The translations under genes and the position numbers were made by a program. Shown in pieces: positions 60,032-64,000 of a DNA stretch of 64,000 bases. The notes beneath the pieces are model-generated. The model was not told where the DNA came from. It saw only the letters and a list, made by a program, of their open reading frames with translations, and did no database searches. Numbering within the stretch: position 1 is the first letter of the stretch; the number at the start of each line of letters is the position of its first letter. Origin of the DNA: an uncultured Acetatifactor sp. (GTDB lineage Bacteria > Bacillota > Clostridia > Lachnospirales > Lachnospiraceae); the NCBI GenBank assembly GCA_910583845.1, contig CAJUAB010000013.1:70740-134739 (forward strand). The letters run 5' to 3'.

Positions 60032-60349
60032 ATGAGCAGAGCGTATGAGAGCATTATGAACGGATTGACAGAGGCGGTGGAAGATGTCAGGGAGAAGAAA
60101 CTGCCCCGGCGTATCGTGACGGTTTTGCCTGTAAAGGAATATCGGGCCGAGGAAGTAAAGGCTATCAGGAAAAAGACCGGGCTGTCTCAGAAGCTGTTCG
60201 CAGGTTATATGGGGGTTTCCGATAAGACAGTGGAAGCATGGGAATCCGGTAAGAATCATCCCTCGGGGGCCGCCAGCAGGATACTGAATATGATGGAGAT
60301 GGACGAGGAACTGGTATCCAATTTCCCGTTTGTGCAGACCACCGTATAG
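60032..60349 (+). CDS. HigA-type XRE antitoxin
   Basis: A 105-residue protein. The N-terminal half probably wraps the toxin. The C-terminal XRE domain reads EVKAIRKKTGLSQKLFAGYM and GVSDKTVEAWESGKNHPSG. It lies three bases after the toxin stop. It neutralises the toxin and likely represses the operon through the palindrome at 59637-59655. Confidence 0.87.
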   Translation: MSRAYESIMNGLTEAVEDVREKKLPRRIVTVLPVKEYRAEEVKAIRKKTGLSQKLFAGYMGVSDKTVEAWESGKNHPSGAASRILNMMEMDEELVSNFPFVQTTV

Positions 60350-60361
60350 AGGGGGAGGGGG

Positions 60362-61081
60362 ATGGACAGGATTGTAAAAAGGGGCTATGCCCCTGATGAT
60401 GAGACAGAATTTGGCGTTGCCGCCGTTCCCAGGCTGCGCAGGGCAGCACAGAATCTGTATTATTTGTTGAATCAGGGTTATCCTGTTAAAGGTGCATCCG
60501 TTTTTGTGGGCAATCATTATCAGTTGTCAGAAAGGCAGCGGACAGCGCTGGTGAGAGCCGTATCTTCTCAGCAGAATATAGAGAACAGAGGCGATAAGGA
60601 ACTCTCTGATCTTCCGGAAGGCGGTGTGGTGCATATTGACGGCTTTAACACGATCATCACTCTGGAGGTTGCTCTGTCCGGTTCCCTGCTGCTGAAATGT
60701 ATGGATAACACGGTCCGGGATCTGGCGGCTCTCAGAGGCACATACCGTCCGATCGACAAGACTTCACAGGCGATCATGATGATAGGCAGGGAACTTGAGA
60801 AGGGCGGGATAGGCAAAGCTGTATTTTATCTGGATTCCCCGGTATCCAATTCCGGCAGATTAAAGGAACAGATCGGAACGCTGCTGGGGAATTTTCCCTT
60901 TGAATTACAGCTGGAGGTCTTTCATAATGTGGATGTCACATTGGAGTCCCTGGAGAATGTGATAACCAGTGATGCCATTATTCTGGATAAATGCAGGAGC
61001 TGGTTCAATCTAAACAGGAGAATCATTGCGGAAGAGCCAGGGGACTATCCGTTTGTGGATTTTACTACGGGGGTAGTATAG
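60362..61081 (+). CDS. DUF434 domain protein
   Basis: A 239-residue soluble protein. The N-terminal ~55 residues (RRAAQNLYYLLNQGYPVKGA, VGNHYQLSERQRTALVRAVS) match DUF434. The rest (VHIDGFNTIITLEVALSGSL, CMDNTVRDLAALRGTYR) matches the associated C-terminal domain, which has Asp residues like a nuclease or NYN fold (HIDGFN, FYLDSPVSNSGRL). The function is unproven. GGGGGAGGGGG precedes ATG 60362, 12 bases after the antitoxin. Confidence 0.78.
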   Translation: MDRIVKRGYAPDDETEFGVAAVPRLRRAAQNLYYLLNQGYPVKGASVFVGNHYQLSERQRTALVRAVSSQQNIENRGDKELSDLPEGGVVHIDGFNTIITLEVALSGSLLLKCMDNTVRDLAALRGTYRPIDKTSQAIMMIGRELEKGGIGKAVFYLDSPVSNSGRLKEQIGTLLGNFPFELQLEVFHNVDVTLESLENVITSDAIILDKCRSWFNLNRRIIAEEPGDYPFVDFTTGVV

Positions 61082-61088
61082 ACAGGAA

Positions 61089-61230
61089 TCGGCATGGAGA
61101 CCATGCGGAACTGAAAACAGCATGATCCCGGACTACACACTGGTGAATATACTGACGCCTTAAGCGGCAGGATATTCACCATGGGCCAAGTGTGGAGGGA
61201 GGGACCATGCGGAACTGTAATAGGAGGACC
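61089..61230 (+). repeat. Element E2: direct repeats flanking a hairpin, before the radical SAM gene
   Basis: GACCATGCGGAACTG occurs at 61099-61113 and 61203-61217. Between them TGGTGAATAT (61141-61150) pairs with ATATTCACCA (61172-61181). The element ends in TAATAGGAGGA, the ribosome site of the next gene. Blocks ACAGCAT, GACGCC, CGGC-GGATAT and ATGCGG-ACT align with E1 at 55893-56031. Confidence 0.7.
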
Positions 61231-62259
61231 ATGAATAAAAAGAGTTTGACGAAGCATTTGTCCCTGGTGGTGGATCTGTACGGCTGTCCCAACCGCTGCA
61301 GACACTGCTGGCTGGGGCATATGCCTAACAAAAGGATGGAGGAGGGGGCAGATGAATGGATTTTCCGTTACTTTGAACCCTATTTTGAGAATATCACTTT
61401 TTACAGCTGGCTGAGAGAACCGGATTACTGTGACAATTACAGGGAGAGATGGGACAGGGACAAACGCCTGTCCAGAGGAATCATGCCTCAGCGCTTTGAA
61501 TTGGGCAGCTTCTGGCGTATAGTCCGGGACGCGCAATATGTCAGGTTTCTTAAGGATGTGGGTGTACATACGGTACAGCTGACTTTTTTCGGGCTGGAAC
61601 AGCTTACAGACAGATACGTGGGTAGAAAAGGTGCCTTTCGTGAACTTTTGCGCACTACGGAGATACTGCTGGAGAATGAGATAGCTCCTCGCTGGCAGGC
61701 GTTTATCAATGAGGAAAATCGGGAGGAGGTCGCGCTGCTGCTTCCATTGGCGGAGGAATTGAAGTTATCTGAGAGATGCGCCGCGTTTGGAGCGGAATTT
61801 TCTTTTTTTGTCCATGCGGGTTCATGTGACGGCGAGAACCGTAAACTGTATGGCATTCGTATCAACAAGCAGGACATTCCAGAGATACTGATTCCCTATT
61901 TTCTGAATTATGATCAAATTGAGACGGAACGGGAATGGTGTGAACGATTGAAGGATGATGAGCACAGCGTTGTTTACCACAACACTGAGGACATTGTTCT
62001 GAATATCTCCAATCAATACGATGTGTTTTTTAATTTTACCCATATGACGGCAAACTGGAAGATCGGCAATATGAAGACGGAGGACAGGAACGAATTGATT
62101 CGCAGGATTGTGGAGGAGGATACCGAGGCGCTGAATCTCGCAAGGAATATTTCGCTGGGGGAATTGGTAAAACAATACGGGGATTTTCGATCGGATAAGG
62201 TTTTTACGCAGGAAGACTATAAGAGCTATCTTCTCAACTGCTACATTGACGGACAATAA
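61231..62259 (+). CDS. Radical SAM protein
   Basis: A 342-residue protein with the [4Fe-4S] motif C19-x3-C23-x2-C26 (YGCPNRCRHCWLGHMP). The middle region (YVRFLKDVGVHTVQLTFFGL) fits a partial TIM barrel. No SPASM Cys cluster is visible near the C-terminus. The substrate is unknown. ATG 61231 with TAGGAGGACC is preferred over in-frame GTG 61192 and ATG 61207, which lie inside element E2. Confidence 0.85.
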   Translation: MNKKSLTKHLSLVVDLYGCPNRCRHCWLGHMPNKRMEEGADEWIFRYFEPYFENITFYSWLREPDYCDNYRERWDRDKRLSRGIMPQRFELGSFWRIVRDAQYVRFLKDVGVHTVQLTFFGLEQLTDRYVGRKGAFRELLRTTEILLENEIAPRWQAFINEENREEVALLLPLAEELKLSERCAAFGAEFSFFVHAGSCDGENRKLYGIRINKQDIPEILIPYFLNYDQIETEREWCERLKDDEHSVVYHNTEDIVLNISNQYDVFFNFTHMTANWKIGNMKTEDRNELIRRIVEEDTEALNLARNISLGELVKQYGDFRSDKVFTQEDYKSYLLNCYIDGQ

Positions 62260-62330
62260 TATTGCTTTTGGGTTTACCCGGGCAGAGTCGGGAATGGTTT
62301 TTTAAACACTTTCTGGGATCGGGGGTAGAA

Positions 62331-63041
62331 ATGGAGAATAGTGCATACCGCAGGATCGCGGTTCTGGCGGACACGCATGACCTGCTGCGTCCGGAAGCGG
62401 TGAAGGTACTCAGAACCTGTGAGGTAATTCTGCACGGCGGGGATATCAGCAGTCCCCATATTTTGAAGGAATTGGAAGGTATTGCGCCGGTCTACGCGGT
62501 GCGGGGCAACAATGATAAAGAGTGGGCGGAGGGTATGGCGGAGGAACTGGACATATCCTTGTTCGGGATACGCATTTCCATGATCCATAACAAAAAGTTC
62601 AGGAAAAAAAGTCTTGCCGGAACGGATTTGTTTATCTACGCACATTCCCATAAATATGTGGCGGAGACGGTGGACGGAGTTTTCTTTCTGAATCCGGGAA
62701 GCTGCGGTCCCAGACGTTTTCGGCAGCCTGTGACGATGGCTGTACTTAAGGTGCAGGAGAAGACGGGAAAATGGCAGGTGGAGAGGATTGACCTGACGGG
62801 CAGGGATGGAGGAAAGGCTCCTTCGGGGAATCTGACCGAAGACAATCTGACACAGGTGGTGACGGCCATTCTCCGGGATATGAAAGCGGGACGTAAAGTA
62901 GAGGTCATTGCCGGGCGGCTGGGAGTTGACAGTGAATTTGTAGAACAGGTCTGCCGGATTTATGTAACACATCCCGGTGTTGATGCCCAGGGTATTGTGA
63001 GCAAGATGGAAGTCAACGCACTGTTTGAGCACGGAGAATAG
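62331..63041 (+). CDS. YfcE/MJ0936-type metallophosphoesterase
   Basis: A 236-residue protein. The N-terminal 150 residues are a small metallophosphoesterase with AVLADTHDLLRPE, LHGGDIS, VRGNNDKEW, AHSHKYV and LNPGSCGPRRF. The C-terminal ~70 residues (RKVEVIAGRLGVDSEFVEQV) look like an added helical domain of helix-turn-helix type. YfcE-type enzymes hydrolyse phosphodiesters; the natural substrate is unknown. GGGGG precedes ATG 62331. It follows the radical SAM gene by 71 bases. Confidence 0.88.
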   Translation: MENSAYRRIAVLADTHDLLRPEAVKVLRTCEVILHGGDISSPHILKELEGIAPVYAVRGNNDKEWAEGMAEELDISLFGIRISMIHNKKFRKKSLAGTDLFIYAHSHKYVAETVDGVFFLNPGSCGPRRFRQPVTMAVLKVQEKTGKWQVERIDLTGRDGGKAPSGNLTEDNLTQVVTAILRDMKAGRKVEVIAGRLGVDSEFVEQVCRIYVTHPGVDAQGIVSKMEVNALFEHGE

Positions 63042-63091
63042 AATGGGCCAGAGGGCAGAACAGCGGGAACGCAGGGGGTAAAAACAGAGGA

Positions 63092-63835
63092 ATGAAAAAG
63101 GAGAATAATCATAAAATTCTGTTACATGTATCTGGCAGAGAGATTGTCATATATCCCTGTTTATCTCCCGGCAGTCCCATATTTTATCTGAATACCTTTG
63201 AAGAGGAGGGAGAACGGGTACATCAGGCGCTGCGGAGCATGGAATGTCAGGACTTCACTCTGGCGGCTATAAGCGGACTGGACTGGCACCATGATATGAC
63301 TCCATGGGAGATGTCTCCTGTCTCGGAAGGCGCTCCTCCCTGCACGGGAGGGGCGGATGAATATCTGCGAGTTTTAACAGAGGAAATTTTCCCCAGGGTG
63401 GAGGAAAAGGTACAAAAGCCGGTACTGTGGCGAGGCCTTGCGGGCTACTCTCTCGCGGGGCTGTTTGCCATATACGCCGCCAGTCGGTCAACATATTTTT
63501 CCAGAATCGCGAGCATATCCGGGTCGCTGTGGTTCACAGGCTTTGAAGAGTACCTCTCCGCCCGGGGGCTGGCTGGCAATATAACGCATGCCTATCTGTC
63601 TCTTGGCGACAGGGAATGCAGGACTGGGAATCCCTATATGAAAACAGTGCAGGACCGCACGGAAAAGATCGCAGCCCTTTTTTCACGAAGTGGAATTGAC
63701 ACTGTTTTTCAATTGAATCCCGGAAATCATTTCAAAAATACGACCCGGAGGACGGCAGCGGGTATCGCATGGTGCCTGACGGCTTCCAAACGGATCATTC
63801 CGGATACAGACAGAAATTTTTTTGAGAATTCATAA
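63092..63835 (+). CDS. Alpha/beta hydrolase (esterase D-like)
   Basis: A 247-residue protein of the Fes/esterase D-like fold. The nucleophile elbow is GYSLAG with Ser120, followed by FAIYAASRSTYFSRIASISG and SLWFTGFEEYL. The likely acid is in LGDRECRTGN and the His in NPGNHFKN. There is no signal peptide. It could hydrolyse acyl esters or siderophore-like substrates. It is 50 bases after the phosphodiesterase gene. Confidence 0.82.
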   Translation: MKKENNHKILLHVSGREIVIYPCLSPGSPIFYLNTFEEEGERVHQALRSMECQDFTLAAISGLDWHHDMTPWEMSPVSEGAPPCTGGADEYLRVLTEEIFPRVEEKVQKPVLWRGLAGYSLAGLFAIYAASRSTYFSRIASISGSLWFTGFEEYLSARGLAGNITHAYLSLGDRECRTGNPYMKTVQDRTEKIAALFSRSGIDTVFQLNPGNHFKNTTRRTAAGIAWCLTASKRIIPDTDRNFFENS

Positions 63836-63964
63836 ATCCATTTTGATTTGCCCGGACACTTTCATTATGGAAGCCGAAATAAGACGTGGAATACGTGATA
63901 AGGAAGAGGGGCATTTGCTCATGTGAGATAAAGAAGTAAAAGAAATGTAAAAAATTTTGCCGTT

Positions 63965-63990
63965 CCCTGTCCGGCTGACTGCCGGACGGG
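63965..63990. terminator. Possible terminator at the window end
   Basis: GTCCGGC (63969-63975) pairs with GCCGGAC (63981-63987), with CCC/GGG outside a bulge. A GGGCTTTA tail follows. The 63836-64000 stretch holds no gene. Confidence 0.4.
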
Positions 63991-64000
63991 TCGGGCTTTA

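Overview
The window reads as chromosome from a spore-forming, gut-type Firmicute, most likely a G+C-rich member of the Lachnospiraceae. The evidence is the sporulation gene sets (spoIIAA-spoIIAB-sigF, spoVAA-AB-AC, spoVAD, spoVAE, a GerMN lipoprotein), a T-box in front of valS, clostridial operon layouts, and glycan enzymes (GH5, beta-glucuronidase). Species cannot be fixed from the sequence alone.

Layout. 0-2.4 kb: three-gene ABC-2 exporter, first gene cut by the window edge. 2.35-6.9 kb: promoter, T-box(Val), valS, terminator, folC. 7-8.7 kb: a 49-aa conserved-looking small protein and a zinc-ribbon/TPR membrane protein. 8.8-14.1 kb: sporulation block spoIIAA-spoIIAB-sigF, a GH25 lysozyme, spoVAA-AB-AC. 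14.1-20.5 kb: an A+T-rich island with a Cap4-like nuclease, a small middle protein, an SMC/ABC ATPase with half zinc hook (Lamassu/ABC-3C type) and an AlbA_2/Schlafen-like ATPase-wHTH protein. The island lies between two copies of the spoVAC 3' end, and spoVAD/spoVAE are found only 21 kb further on. 20.9-35.5 kb: XRE-PurM fusion, GH5 lipoprotein, DUF368 protein, soluble CZB chemoreceptor, P-type Ca2+-ATPase, RsmF-type rRNA methyltransferase, trpS, SH3b protein, DUF2262 protein, beta-glucuronidase. 35.6-40 kb: spoVAD, small protein, spoVAE, LTA-synthase-like sulfatase. 40-50.8 kb: DUF5721, DUF1294, argG (all minus), Rpn-like nuclease, then argC-GNAT-argJ-flavoprotein-argB-argD with ARG boxes. 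50.8-64 kb: solute-binding protein, YdcZ-type transporter, comEA, two-component pair, GerMN lipoprotein, comEC, HigB/HigA-type toxin-antitoxin, DUF434 protein, radical SAM protein, phosphodiesterase, esterase.

Most notable: the defence-like island that splits spoVA and is flanked by an 82-bp direct repeat; an XRE-PurM fusion; two homologous ~140-bp intergenic elements (55.9 and 61.1 kb) whose hairpin stems differ by compensatory changes; interlocking inverted repeats upstream of sigF; a small family of CAGACACGCT hairpins; and near-identical ARG boxes at argG and argC. All calls rest on reading the sequence; no database search was possible.
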